Positions 24,395 through 43,000 of a stretch of 64,000 bases of DNA are shown piece after piece. The notes beneath the pieces are model-generated. The model was not told where the DNA came from. It ran no database searches and saw only the letters and a list, made by a program, of their open reading frames with translations. How positions within the stretch are numbered: position 1 is the stretch's first letter; each line of letters opens with the position of its first letter. Both the position numbers and the translations under genes were made by a program. The DNA is from Lepidodermella squamata (lineage: Eukaryota > Gastrotricha): contig JBLDXI010000033.1 in NCBI GenBank assembly GCA_047495785.1, positions 2,480,001 to 2,544,000 of the forward strand, read 5' to 3'.

Positions 24395-25001
24395 CCGTAA
24401 TTTGGGGTGACTTTGACATATCAAAAATGGGTGACTTTGGCCACTCAAATATCGAAGCCGGCAAGGTAAAGACCCCATGAGTGGGATACCGCTGGATAGC
24501 CCAAGGAAAACCAGGCCTAGATGTGTACAATGTACACCAATCCGACTTATTACCGAGTAAAAAATAACAGGTAAAGTAAAGGGAAATTAAAAAAAGTTCG
24601 ATTTCCGGTAGAATCCATGCAATCAAAAATTGAAATCGAATGCCATTTTCGAACCACTCTGTTTACAGGCCCACTCATGGGGTGTTTATGTTATCGGCTT
24701 CAATATTTGAGTGGTCAAAGGTAAAAAGTCACCCCATCAGCAGCTAACATGTGTTTCGGGTGACTTTGACCACGTTACCTGTCCACTACAATTAATGCTT
24801 GTACCTGATACATTGTACCTGTACCTGTACCTTGTACCTGTAGTTACCTAGACTGCACTATCTGTTTCTACTCATTACTGGCTTTCCGGCGACATCCATA
24901 TTGAGGGGGTTAGCTTGTCAATTTGCAAAGATTTTATCGCAAAAACCTATGCTTATGTCACCCAACTAACCAAACCAAACCCAACTAACCCCAAATTACG
25001 G
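24395..25001. mobile_element. MITE-like element, TA-flanked, with inverted internal arms
   Basis: The left end CCGTAATTTGGGGT (24395) and right end ACCCCAAATTACGG (ending 25001) are exact inverses, flanked by TA at 24393-24394 and 25002-25003. Internally, the segment with GGCCACTCAAATATCGAAG (about 24438) recurs inverted (CTTCAATATTTGAGTGGTCA, about 24699), and the motif GGGTGACTTTGA occurs several times. Short (GTACCT) repeats occur near 24799-24845. It is 607 bp without a transposase, hence a non-autonomous Tc1/mariner-type candidate. Confidence 0.78.
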
Positions 25002-25003
25002 TA

Positions 25004-26849
25004 ATGGGCGGATAGAACGTTATAGGTGGCATAAAAAGTGGTAGCGTGCCGCGCTTTTTGCAATAACAGCTCGAATAAATTCACTATAGGAAGATCGTTT
25101 GCTTGCTATCTGTTACAGTGTTGCCTATGGTTTGTTGAATAAAGAATTTATAGTCAATTGGCTAACAAAAGAAGAGGACTCAGATTTTCTTATTTTTATT
25201 ATTTCGATCAATTCCCATCAAATCGACGCATGCATTTTCCAATAATTTTTTCTCATAGCATTAACATCGTAGCCATACGATTATTTAGCACATTGTATCT
25301 TCATTAATTTATATATAAGTAATCATACAAAAAGATCCTGCCATATCGCCATACAAAAGCGGGCTTAAAAACGAAAAAGAGCGAGTGAGAGAGAGCATGA
25401 CCGTCGAAATTCTAGACACAATCAAGTAATATGAGAAATTTGCTGAATACATAAAAACACAGCAACCATTTTTTACGGGTAAGAATGCCAAGTTTACGAG
25501 CAGGAGGCTTGACTGTTACTCAGAGAACGTGGCAGCAACAACGATGAAGAGAGACGATAAATGGGCTACGAGACACCGATAAAGAAAGATTTCAATCGAC
25601 ACGCAAGGAGCATGTTGGCATGTAGTAATACTACAGCTACCTATTTTCCATAAATAATCAGACGAAAAACAGTTAGTGCGAATGGTCTGGTCGCGGTTTG
25701 ATCTAATAATACGAAACTAGAAGAATAAGGTATAAACCATTGAGCGCGATCAGCTTTTTTTTTAAGAATGAAGTATAGTAGTATAAGATTGGCGTGTTTC
25801 AAATTAAATTTTTTAAACAATTCCACACGAAAAGCACAACCGACATAGATGTTTTCATCAAAATACGGCGGGAAGTGTACACGCGAGTTTCTAAGCTCGG
25901 AAACGGAAGCCGACTTAAGCCTTTGTTCTTGTTCAATTTTTCATTTATATTACTAGTAATACCTGCGATGATGATCATTTTAGTATAGGTAAACCGAAAT
26001 GCGAGGAAAGCCGACAACAACAACCAGGCGAAGAGCATCATCGCGAATAATTACGACCGCGTTAAAAGACAGTCGGAAGGCGATAAAATAAACAAACTCA
26101 CAAGTTCACAAAGGCACCCCAAATTTAGCTATTTATGATACGATGCAACGCATAGATCTCGGTTTGATCAACACCAACGCATAAGATGCCTGTCAATGGC
26201 GATCGGCTAGCATATAGACCAGATGTTCCCGCGCGCGTGAAGCAAAACCGAAAATAATGATAACAATAATTTATATATAAACTTTCTCCTCAACATCAGA
26301 CATTGATCTGTGTAACAATAACAAAGAATATATAATATGATTATGATAATAATTGGTGTTGTAATAATCCTTCATGATGGCATAGAGCAATTTGCAAGAT
26401 AGTGTTTTTATTATTGGTAGTAAAGAAAATATTGTTGATTCAGATCAACAAGATATGCCCCTGTTTTAAGTTACAAGTGCGCTGTGTTTGATTGAATGCA
26501 AGAAAAGCGATACACACGCGTGGACAAAAGCATGTCACCGTGAAATCTCTTTAGTGGAAGTCATCATCGATCGTGTTACTACTCTACGATTCGATATTTT
26601 CATGAAGACGGCATTAAAAAAGAAAGATTTGGTTGCTCTTCATCTATATGGTACAGCAAAGGGTGATTGACGATCTTGAAAAGAAGAAAAAAATCACCAG
26701 GAACGAGTGACGGTTTCTGCATATCATATCAAATTCTAACATAACTAAAAGCGAGGCACGTAGAACAAGGTTACAAATAAATAAAACAACAGCGGTTTGA
26801 GTTTTCTCCGAAGCCGCAATATCTTTATTCATCTGTTCATTAGCGTGTC
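25004..26849. other. intergenic, no convincing gene
   Basis: AT-rich DNA between the TIR-element cluster and the FAM135 gene's 3' end. Frames here are short and lack domains or splice support. TTTATT at 26824-26829 (AATAAA on the minus strand, about 20 nt past the FAM135 stop) is a candidate poly(A) signal with a very short 3' UTR. Confidence 0.5.
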
Positions 26850-31010
<4,161 letters not shown>

Positions 31011-34000
31011 TTTATTACATAATGATCTATTGCCAATTAAATGTTTAACAGATAGAAAAAAATGGCATAAGTAAAGGAGAAAGATAACCCAAAATCATTT
31101 TGGCCCCTTTTTCGGAAGCTGACAAGCTCAACCTCTTGGTTTGATTGCAAGCTATCCTAATGCATTTTTGGAGTGGTTTGAGGATCAAGAGAAGTAAAAA
31201 CAGGAGCGAAAAATGAAACAGAGAATATGCATAAGCATTTCCACACATAAGGGCCAAGTTATATTAAGCCCAACTGTGAATAACAAAATTAGAGGGTGGA
31301 GAATAAGACTTCCGACCGCGATCCAAGTCAGTGGCCAGTGTGACTAGATCAAATACCCTAGCGACTCTAACCAAACTTTCGCCAGCTAGGTACCTAGAGT
31401 AACGGAAAACGATCATGTATCATAACGATGAGGGCTTTCCACCCAGTTCAAGGTTTTGTTACCGACAAAGACACAGCGGCTTTCTCAGATAATGTCGGGT
31501 AGCGCGATCAGGTCCTGCTACTAGCCAGTTCCCTCAGGTGGGAGAGGCTTCATGGCAATTCTTCTTAAAATGTCTTATCACCCTGCCGAAAACACTTACC
31601 GAAGACCTCCATGAAGTTCTCAGATCTCAGATACCAAACGACATCCAAAATGACCACCACAACTGTATTAATCGTATTCAAAGTGTTTTTCCATGGCAAC
31701 CTGAGCGGGTGTATATGCTGGGAACCACAGAATATGACATAGCCACCATCTTCGCCTCTTGACCACCACAAATAGTGGTTCTTTTTTCGTTTGTGCCAGG
31801 GCAATGTAACAAGTCGCTATTAGATGTAGTTAATAAGGGCTTCTGGCTTCTAAATTTATGTTTTGGCACGTCATGGAGTTCGGCAGCAACACATCGTCGG
31901 GTAAGAGATCTGAGACCTTAAAGCGACCACAACGGCGCACTAACTTTCGACTAGATCCTGAAACTATCTCCAATAACGGGAAAGGCTGATGAAAAATTCC
32001 GGTCATCGCCTCACGTTTACAGCAGACAGCAACTTAACAAGTCTTTGATATAGGGCCGATAAAAGCTTCTGACGATGCCACTTCGCGAACGGAGAAATGC
32101 CAACGCAATGAGCTGAAATGCTATTCGGGCCAGAGGCCAGTGAGGTGATTGAAACTAGTGGGTGACAGATTATACGCTATCTTAGCGTTTTTGGCGTTTG
32201 TTGGAGTGATTCTGGCCAAGTGATGATGCTAGGCGAACCTGGTTAGTTACAGATCACTGCTCTAGTCAAACCAAAAATATTTGAAAAATCTCCAATGAAT
32301 TCAACAAATAATTCGATACCTTTTCAAATACTTTTCACAGTATTCAAAATTTAATTACTACAAATAAATCATCGTCGGTAAATGATGGTAATAGTAAGAT
32401 TGGATATATTATTTTAAATTTTTTTATCTAAATAGCGTCCCTCGTTACGTCAGGCAGACCCTTGAAGTGCGATAGGCTGTCAGCGCTGAAAGTAATGCCA
32501 GGGACGCAAGGAACGTTGGGGGTAGCGCCGGGACGGGAACCCAGGTTGGATGTCAGGTTCGTACCTACTAGGGACGCCAATTTCCCTGACAGGTTGATCA
32601 TTTTCCGAGTAAAATCATACTTTCACAAGTTCAAGGACTGGGTTTGCATCACCTAAGAAATCCGCTTTGGATGAAGAATTCTGAAAAAATCGATCGCCTC
32701 CCTCACATTCAGCACTAAATATTGCTATTTCTAATTTAATGTATGCCAGATAACCTTTTCTTGGCTGTTATTGGAAATAATGCGCTACTAAATGTCTGCA
32801 ATGCTGTGTTTGAAGGAGAGCAGAGAAAAATAATAACGTGTGTCGAGGTCTGAAGTCGTTCAAATATCAGCTGATCGCCCGCTCACGACACATTTGCGAA
32901 TTAGCCATGACAGTTAATTGCGCCTGTTTTCTGAGCAAAGAAAGTAATCCTGCAGTAGACATTTCGGCCGCCAGCCTGAAATTGGGACAAATGCTCTGAA
33001 GCAGTTCTTGTGCACAAAACACAAGAAATTCATATTGCTGTGCCAATCTGTTTCATAGGTTTTCGAGCACGTAATCGCAATAAACGAAAAAGTCATTGTT
33101 TATGGGCGAAAAGACGCATGCTTCGTCACCGAAAACACCAGAGGTTCACGCTCCCACAATTCAAGCTCACGCTCACAGGTAAAGCTACAAATGCGATTGA
33201 GTGTATGAGTGAATTCAAAATCAGCCATTGAATCAAAGTAAAATCGTCTGGACTTGCGAAAAGCGGTTTTCCATATACCATAAACTCCTCTCAAATATAC
33301 TCTTTCGATTTTTTCAAGAAATTCACCTGACTGGCAAAGTATAAAACGCCAAAAAGTGGCCGAATTTAGAGCGGGATGCTTCTCTAGCCGCGCGTCTTGT
33401 AGTCATATTCAATAATAAGCAAACACAAAGAACTTCAAACTTCGGAAACCGTTGTAATTGACCAGGGAGAATCCGAGAAAATACTCTCGAGATCCTGGGA
33501 CGCATCCTAGCTGCCCAGGTAAGCCACCTTAACTGGATTTTTCGTCCAAACCTGTCCAGGCGGTGCTGATGAAAAATTCAGATCACCATCGCAATCATCG
33601 TCATTTGCTACGGTATATATCAAATCCTCACGTTTGCTATGTATGCTGCTGTCAGATATAACGGAAGTTGGTCCATAACACATGATGAGACTCTCAGAAT
33701 AAGTGGACAAGTATTAACCCGCTGCTATGTTCAGTTAGGTGTATTTTATACGCCCTTACTTCATTTTCGGCTGCCGACCTTAGTTACTACTCAACAACTT
33801 TCGGGATTTCTATAACCATAATAACACTTGTCGCATCACACGACGCGTATTTCACAATGAAATGAAAATCAATGGTTAACATTTCAAAGTTCTTTGTTTT
33901 ATTGCCGGAGCTTGCTAAGAAATTACTGTCTTATAATTGCTCAACTAAAATCATTATTGGCCTAAGTAATTTTAAAACAAAATCATGGGGTGAAAGCAAG

Positions 34001-34063
34001 CAACAGCGTCGACTTGGGTCTTTCAGTGGCATGAAACATGGTTAAGACCATGAGGCGATTTGT
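31011..34063. other. intergenic, decayed repeats, no convincing gene
   Basis: No frame has domain or splice support. Around 31780-31810 is a short hairpin (AACCACTATTTGTGGTGGT on the minus strand). Around 32437-32600 several GCGTCCCT / AGGGACGC motifs occur in inverted positions, probably a decayed foldback element. TTTATT at 33898-33903 reads AATAAA on the minus strand, about 160 nt after the stop of the large gene to the right, and is its candidate poly(A) signal. Confidence 0.45.
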
Positions 34064-37000
34064 CTAGAATTCTTCACTCTCCTCGTCCATATTGCTGTAA
34101 ATTGCGGGTATGGATTGGGATATAGCAGCGGGAGGTTGAAGGGTCTAAAAGAAACCATGATAAATTTCAGCGCGTATTACACATTGAAAAGACTTACTGA
34201 AGTAGTTGGCGCGGCTGCTGGTTGAGGAACTTGAGCAGCGGCATAAACCGGTTGGCTGACAGGCGGCGCAGCATAGACACTAGTCGCGGCGGTGACCTGC
34301 GTCACATACTCGGTCGGGCGCGATTCAATCGGCGCTGGCACCGGCTGAGATGGGGCTGGTTTCTGGGTAGTAAATTCCGTGTTGTTGGTGGTTGCTACAG
34401 CTCCGCCGTAGGCAGTTTCGACTTTTTGAGGCGCACGAATTTCGATCTGAGGCACGCTCTCGTTAGACGATGAGCGGCGCCTATAGTTATTCATTTCGGC
34501 ACCGTCACCCTTCTGCTCCTTCAATGCCTTGTTCTTCTTTTGGACGAGGCAGACGCAGCCGAGAATGACGAGGATCAGAACGAAGCAAGCACTGCCTAAA
34601 ACAGCGCCAACAACGACCAAGTTCTGGCGGTCACTTGCGCCATCGACGACTTCGACATCGCATTTATCACCCGCCCATCCAGATTGGCATCTTTAAAAAA
34701 TGAACCGAGGCATGGAACTACATGAAATAATATAAGAATTTAAAAGCTTACGCGCAGATGGGATTTTCGCCGACGAGAACGCAAGTGCCTTTTTCGCCAC
34801 ACGCAACGCCGTCGCATTTAGAGACACATACACCCGGCCTGGAAATGAAACCGGACGGGCAAGTGTCGCAGGTGACTCCGGTGAATCCGTTGACGCAAGA
34901 GCACATGAAGCCGGTATCGGTGAGCGTGCACTTGCCTTCATTCTTGCAAGGTTTGTCATCGCAAGCGCCGACACACTTGCCGTTGACCAGGTTGTAGCCA
35001 GCACGGCATCTCTCGCAATTGGTACCTTCGAAGTTATCCTTACAGCTGCAGACATAGCTCGATCCAGCCAGGGCGCAAGTAGCACCGTTTTGACAAGGCT
35101 TGGCGTCACATTTGTCTGTAAAATGAATGGGGGTTGAGAGGAGACAGCAAATAGAAATTCGATAAATACTTACTCGTGCATTTGCCATTATCGTCGACGT
35201 AGAAGTCGTTACAGACGCATTTGAAGTCATCAGTGCCAGCAGTTCGGACACATTTCGAGTTCGGCTTCGATTTATCGCACTCGCTCTGGCAGTTGTCGTC
35301 GCAGGTAGTTACTGATTTCGGGTTCGTAATGAATCCCTTGCGACAATTGCATTGCGTAACGCCGTTGACCGAGTCGAACTTGCAAGTAGTCGAATGCGTG
35401 TCGCACTTGTCATCGGTGTCACACGGGTCCTCAACAGCGGCTGACAGAGAGGCGACATCGACACCCTTGACGCCGTCGATGGAAAGGCCGGAGTCGAAAA
35501 AGGATTTCTGTGCAGCTACAACATCGTCAGGCTTCAAGTCGCTGTCAGAATTGGCAACGTAGTCGGCTTCAATCGGGTCCTGAGCTCGGCCATCCACGCT
35601 GCGTTTCACCAAGGAAGCCTTGCCGTTCTTCAGCTTTCGGATAACGATAGATGTTACGCTAAGCTTCAAATCGGTCAGATACCAATCGTATAACTAAAAT
35701 AAATGGGATGATTCACACCCATCTAGAATTAGAAAAATTGATGAATGGCTTACATTCTTCTGAAGAACAGCGGTTACATCCTTGAAGTCCTGTGAACTAG
35801 GATCGGCAAGTTCGTTCGACCAGCCGACTTCACGGTTTCCAACCAGGACGGTATCGAACTTGATCTTGGCGGCCACTTGAGTAGGCACCTTGACGCAAGT
35901 CTGGTTGGTCGCACTCTGAGGGGCATAACCACTCTTGCAGCTACAAGCCCATGAACCAGGGGTGTTTGTGCATTGGAAGGCCGGGCCGTTCTTGAAACAG
36001 TCGTGGGTGCCAAGTAGACACTCGTCGACGTCTACGCAGACCGTGCTACTGCCTGGCTGCGGGTTGAAGCCTGTCTTGCAGCGGCACTGGAACGAGCCAT
36101 CAGTTGCGAGGTAGCAGTTTCCGTTTGTGCAGAAATCAGCTGGGCATATCTTCGGTCGGCAGACGCCGTTTGTTTCAGTAAAACCTGGCGGGCACTTATC
36201 GCAAACGAATCCCTGCAAAACATATCATAATAGAAAATTGAAGTTATCACATGGAAAGAGAGCGTACGGTCTTGGCAGACTCGTCAATCTTGCAGGTAAC
36301 ACCGCCTCCGCACGGGTTCTCATCGCAAGGGTCGAACTTTTCTTGACAGAAACGGCCTCGAGTTGTCGGCGGGCAGTTGCAAGGAATGAAGTAGTTGTGC
36401 ACTGCGAATGTACACGGTTAAAATAGTAAGAATTAATGGAATGAGTGTAACCTACTTTCATTCTTATCACGGGTGAAGATCGGCCTGGAGGTGTATTGAG
36501 GATCGCAGAACCCGGAAGCCTCACAAACGCAGGTAAAGAGTGCTGGGGACCACACAGTGGAAACTTTGCCAACTGTTGCGATAAACTTGACGTAAGGCGC
36601 ATCAGTCATCGTGCGGACGTTGTCACGCAGTTCTTTCGTAGCGCGAACGCTGAAATCGCCGTTCTTCGGGTCGAAGTTGTACCAATCTTTGTTCAGATTG
36701 GTCTCAACATCAAAGGTCAAGCCCTCTTCATTTTCATCCACCATCTGCACGTCGATCTTGAACTGGCGGCCAAAGTCGGTAAGCTGCCATTCGAACGAGC
36801 GTTCGGTGTTATTGATGACAGGGCGCTTCAGAACAGCAAACGTTTGAGCGGTCAATAGTTTCTCGCCGAAATCACGAGTGGCACCAGCGATCTTCTTGCT
36901 TTGAGAAACAGTGTAGTCGTACTGGCACGCCTTGTCCGTACCGCAAACTTCTGCAATGTCCTTTGGTGCGTTCGGCAAGTTGTCGTTGAAGAATGGTTCA

Positions 37001-40000
37001 TAGGCGTCGGCAACAATGTTGATCGCATCGAATTGCGGGCCAGTTTTGTACGAGAACAGAGACTGATCCTTGGTCCTCAATTTGACTAAAACAAAATTGC
37101 TTTAATAACACAAAGAGCGCATGTTTCTAACTACTAACATTGTTGGGAGAATTTGTAGGCCGATCTGTCATTGGTCCAGATATCTTCTGACTCAGCAGCG
37201 TTGCCTTCGCAGTCGACATGTGGCTCGATGTCAATGTCGAACGACGTCATCAGACCGCAAGTGGCGACGTTAGATTGTTCGGCCATGTTACGGGGCACTG
37301 AGACACGCACGTTGAAGTAAGAGCCGTCGATGTGATAGATGTGGAGAGCAAAGCCATTGCTCGTTACGATGCCGATGAAGTTCTCTTCAGACCAGATATC
37401 GTACGAAGAATCGTCGGCTACATCGTGAAGGAATGGCAGATTAATGCTCGGGAGATCGACAAAATTGCCGTTCCTGTACACCACGATATTGCCGCCCTCT
37501 CTGAAACAGGTTTGAATGATTAAGTAATGATTATGATTTAGCGGAATATCACTCACTGCAAAACTTCGAGCTTGTCGCCATTTTTGCCGATTTGAACAGC
37601 GACACCAGTCAAGAATGTGGCTTTCGCAATATTCTCTCGGAAGGCGAAGCGTCCCTGAACATTGATGTCACTGATACGTAGAATGCAAAATAAATAATCG
37701 ATCTGAAAGAGATGTCTCATAATGACTTACCCAAGGTCAGGATCGGCTGTCAGCGTTTTAAGCAGCGTGTACTCGCCTCGGCCGTTGAATGTGATCTGGC
37801 GGTTGATCTTGTCGCCACGGCGGTAGGGCATGCCGATGTGGGGATCACCGCGGATGAACGCGATGATCGGCTGATCGTAGTATTCAGGCGAAATGAACTC
37901 GGCCTTGTTTCGTAGTTGATATTCTTCGCAGTAGGGCGAGTTGCGACAGCACGGGTTGAAGAGGGCCTCCTGTTGCGCGCGGAACTCCTTAATTTGGAAC
38001 CAGGAGCCGATGTGGCCTCGGCGCCAGCCAAGGAACGATCCAGATTTCCTGAGTCAATTTTAAAAGAATCATCTCAAAATGTATGAATAATTGCCTACAT
38101 GTCGTAGCAACAGAACGACCGGACTTGGTACTGTTTGTTCGTCTTCACGTCCTTGACTTTGTTCCAGAAGCTGCCGCCGTAGCACATGGCTTCACCGAGT
38201 TGGATCTCACGCTGCCAGCGGGCGTCCAGGTTCATTTGAGTCTCAAAAGCCGGGCAAGCCGAGTGTCGAGTAATACCACTCTCGGCATTATCGATGTTGT
38301 TAATGATGGTTTGCAAGTCGAGAGGGTATTTTACCATCTCAGTGATACATTTGCGGTTTTCAATGAAATCCAAAGGCTCACCAAATGCAGTGACAAGACG
38401 ACCGCGAAGTTCTAATAAAAAACAAATTACACCATGTATATTTGATCAAGTCAAACAATCTAGTTTTGGACAAAGATCCAACCCTAAATTTCAAAGCTAG
38501 CAGAATTTTTATCACCCATGGTTCGGAATCTTGGGCTGTTGCTTCACTTACGAGGATTCGGCCGATTGAAGACTTCCTGGAAGTTTGATGGGTCATTATT
38601 AGATGGCAGAGGTTCGAATCGGATCTCCTCGTTGCCAATGGTGTATCCGATACGAGGCTGAAGTTCAGGCGACTGTGCGAAGGTCGGGAACTGGTTGTCA
38701 CTAGGATTCTCCAAGTAATTGTAGATGGCAAAGGAGAAAGCAGAGTTGGCGCCCATCACCAGCTGGAAGGTGACTTTTCTATCGTTGAAGAGCGAGACGG
38801 GAGCAGGAACGACCTTGACCCAAGTCATGATCAGGACCGAAAGTGGAACAAGATCATTGGGGTCCAGGCCTGGGTTGTCGGCCATTGGATACTGAAGTCT
38901 CAGTTGTTCCTTGATCATTGGGAAGATGGGCTCCCATTTCTTCAAGGTATCTGCGTCATTGTCGTCCAGCGAGTCGTAAGTATCAATCCACAATCCAGAG
39001 TCTGGATCAGTGCTAACGTCAAGATCTGTCCAGAAGGGAGCCACCACGTGGGTGCTCACCTTCAGACCGAAATACTTGAACGGTGGAGGGTGGTCAAGAC
39101 CGACGAAGCCGTCGAAGCCAGGCTGTTTTACAAGAAAAGTAAACTAAAAAAGTAACATAAGCTTTTCGGCACTTACGTAAGCGTAGTGAAGGATAGCGCC
39201 ACCGTTTTCGCGACCACCCCAGTAAGAGAAGCCACCACGGATAGGAAGGCCGGGATGAACATAGTCGCCATCCTTGATAAGCACCTGATCGGCGCCACCA
39301 AGCTTGTACGGGTAGAGCATTTTGCTGCGTTTTGCGTAGCAAATCTTGCTGGAACCATCAGCATCGTCATAGTCGTCACCGCACACGCACTTGTACCCGC
39401 CGGGGACGTTGACGCACTTGGCAACGTCAGGGCAGTTGTAGGTGCCTTCTATGCACTCGTCAATATCTGTTTACGAGATCAATATATAACCATTTTTCAT
39501 TCGTTGAAAGCTTTACCGTCGCAAGTCTTGCCAGTAGCGTTCCAACGATAGCCGGCATCACACAAGCATTCATAGGTCTTATCGTAGTTCTTGCAGCCGT
39601 AAGCATTGAGGACATCAGAGCAAGACTTGGCGAGCTCGCAGTTCGCTGTTAAAAAAAATTATTAATATTTTGGCTCGACTTTTTAAAAGCTAATCGCTTA
39701 CATTGACATTTCTTGCCATCACCCTGGAATCCAGGCTTGCAAGTGCACTGGAACTGGGTCGAGCTAGTAGGAACGCAGTTAGCATTTGGATCGCAGCTGT
39801 CAGGTTTGCAGATTGGCGGAGCAGCTATATAAAATGCAAGGTTTATTCCGCGAAACATGGATTAAAACTGTTTGGTAACTTACGGACGCATTTGCCGGTA
39901 TCAGCGCTGGGAATAGTTCCGGTAGCACAGATGCACTTGGGCACGGCGGCTGGGTCCACTGGGTCGCGTTGACATTGCGAGTTCGGGTCCTTGACCGTGC

Positions 40001-43000
40001 ACTGTTTGCCGCAAACGTCAGCGCAAGTGTAGCGACCGGTGTTCGGATCGCGACGAGTTTCGTAGCCGAGTTCAATGTTACATGTGCACTGAGCACCTGC
40101 GCCCAACCGGCCGCTCTGCGAGCACGTGCTGATCTTGGCAATGTCGCGGCACGGGCTGTAGTCGGTGTCGCAAATGCTCTTGAAAGTCGGGCTCGACATC
40201 GGGTCTTGGATCTGAACCATAACACCGACGCTGTTTTGAGCTTGGCTGTAGTAGAGGCGAAGAGCTGATTCAAACGAAGAGATCTGCACTTCCTTGTTGG
40301 CGTGAGCCTCGAATTCGACAAAGAATCCATTGTTCTTTTGGGCTTGACGAACAGTTCGAATGTAAATGCCAACGACATCGCTCTTGATTATCGACAGAGC
40401 GTTTTGCAGCTAGATAAAAATTAACACAATTTTAGAGAAATAAACTCATGTTTTTGCTTTAAATTTACATCTGCCATAACAGCGCGGGCGAAGTTCTGAT
40501 AAGCGACAGATTCTTTCTTGCCGAGGTCGCTGAAATAGCTGACGAGTTCACCGTCTGGCTTGTAGAATTTGTCGAACGACAGGCTGCTGACGTAGGTGTA
40601 GCGGACTACATTGCAAAAGAAGTAATTAGAAATAGGCAGTTAACAACATTATATCACAAACTCTGTTCGCAAGATTCGAGTTCGAGAAGAGTTGAGTCCT
40701 TCTTGAAGCGAGGGGTGTAACCAGGCGCGCAGCTGCATACGTACTGACCCAACGGAGCCGAGGTGCAGACTTTGCCGTCGCCAACACATGGGTTGTTGGT
40801 CAAGCAGCGGTTTTCGTCTATATTGTCGAAATAAATCTTGGTCTTTCAACAATTGATATTAAATTTAGCCTTACATCTGCAGGTCTTGTCGGCAAGCTGA
40901 GTGGAGCCAGGCGGGCACACGCATTGTGCGTAACCGTTGACGTTCGCGCACACGTAATTGGAACCGCACTGGTAGTTCTTGCAGGGATCATCAATCAGGC
41001 AGTGGAAGCCATCGCCCTTGGTGCCGAACGGGCAGTTGACACAAGAGAATGCCTCCCTCTTGAAGTCGGAACTCCTGGTCTTGTAGCAGGCAACGCCCGG
41101 GTAGCAAGGCCCAGTTGTACAAGCATTGTACTCTTCATCGCAGAACTTGCCCGTTTGGAACGGGAAGCACGTGCAGCGAGCGACGGAGTAGCGTTGGACT
41201 AAAAAACGAATGACATTGTATATTGGGACGTAACGTAATTTTGCTATTCATTCTGTTCAAATTACTTACAGTTATCAGTAGGAATGACGCCGAGGTTGGC
41301 AGCATCACGGTCATCGGAGAAATCGCAAGAACGTTCGTCGAGGCAGTTGCAAATGCGAACGGCGATCGGCGAGAAAACTGCAGCTCCGGACTCGCCGCGT
41401 TTAGCGACGATGTAGAAGGTGAACGGACCCTTGTACATGAAGGTATCCTTAGCCTCCTGAGTCAGGACGACAGTGATTTTGCCAGTTCGCGGGTCGATTT
41501 CGTAAAGGCGAGATGGGAAGTCGGTGTCAAGAGAGAATTGGAGATCCGGGGTGAGTTCGTCAACCCTTGGCGTGAAGGTGATGAAACCTTGGGCTGTCTG
41601 AATGTTGATGAGCCAAATGAACGGATTGTTGACGAAACGCGGCGGTCGTTCCACTGCAAAAAATCAATATATTACAGAAAAAACTGTAATTAAAAGATAG
41701 ATAACTTACTTTCTTGCCTGCGGCGCTCCTGGACGAGCTGAGCCTCGCGAAGAGTGTACTCGGCAAGTTTCTCGTCCTTGGTGATTTCGAAATCGTAAAT
41801 GCAGGCGATGTTACCTTTACACAATGGCATGTTATCGACGATAGAGGGCTTGCCACTTTCGTAGAAGGTCTTCGGCACGAAGTCATACTCAGTGTCGGCA
41901 ACAGCAGCTTTGAATAGGGAATCAGCTTTTGTAGCCTTGACAGACCACATTTTTCCGAAGTTTTCGTAGTAATCCTTGTCGCCGACGAGAGTAATTCCGT
42001 TGTCTTTGTACTCTTTCGGCGTGTACTTGGTTTTTCCATCAGGCAGTGTGTAGCCAGCCAATAGCCCAGTGCTGTCCTTAAGGTGGGTACGGGGCAGGCG
42101 AATGCGAAGGTGCAAATATGGCGCGCTTGTTGCGGTCTTGACAAACAACACCTCGAAACGCAGACCGTCGATGTAAGTCACCGTGACAGACCTAACAATA
42201 TTGCTTTCGACAGTTGAGAAAATCTCACCAGTCTTGTCGAAGTCTCCCTTTTGCAAGAAATCGTCGTTCTTGAGGTCGAGTACCTTATCCGCTCTAGTCA
42301 TCGACAACTTGCCGTCGCTGTCGAGCTCAACGATAATCCGATCGTACGAGTCAACTTTCCAGGCGACGCTTGACAGAGCTGAGCCGTCATCGCCAGAGCC
42401 AACGAAGCGGCCTTGGAGCGAGATTTTCTCGGATTTGAACAGGACGTAGTCGCCACGGCCCTTGAATGTAACTGCAGCGCCTTCAAAGTTGATCATATGC
42501 GGGTCACCGAAAACGCCAGCCGAAACCGGAGCCTGGTAGCCGGCGACGTAAGACGACGGCACGATGTAATTAGCAAGCACGCAGTGAGATGATCTGCCGC
42601 AGCACGCGTTGAGGGTCTCACGTTGCAACATGTCAAACTCTTCGACAATCATATGCGAGGTTCCCGAAGCTTGCAGCAGCAGAGCCTCATCGCGGTAGCA
42701 GCAGTAAGGTCGAATGTTGGCGGTCTTCTTGTTGCTGTTTCCGTCGAAGTAGTCAAGCGGGGATGTAAAGCGTTTGACGTAGCAGCGACGTCCGATCGGT
42801 CCGAACAGAGCCTGGAAACGGTCATCGAGACGCGCCTGAGCCTCTGTCCACGGGCAAGGATCAGCCGCGCCTCGGCTGAGAGCAACGTGGACGTAGTTGA
42901 GCTCGGTCATTTCTTTACGAGCTGAGTTCTTAGCCAAGGTGTCGAAGCAGTAGCGGTCATTCTCGGTCGAAACCTTCTTACTATTCGCAACGAGGAAGAC

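Noticed and set aside
31538-31869. Short frames on both strands suggesting a gene between FAM135 and the giant adhesin
   Set aside because: No signal peptide, domain or in-phase splice partners; the region has inverted motifs and looks like decayed repeat DNA.
33507-33710. 67-codon minus-strand frame containing DDDCDGD, resembling the MopE-like motif
   Set aside because: Only a few residues match, the frame is isolated, and it has no acceptor or donor linking it to the neighbouring adhesin gene.
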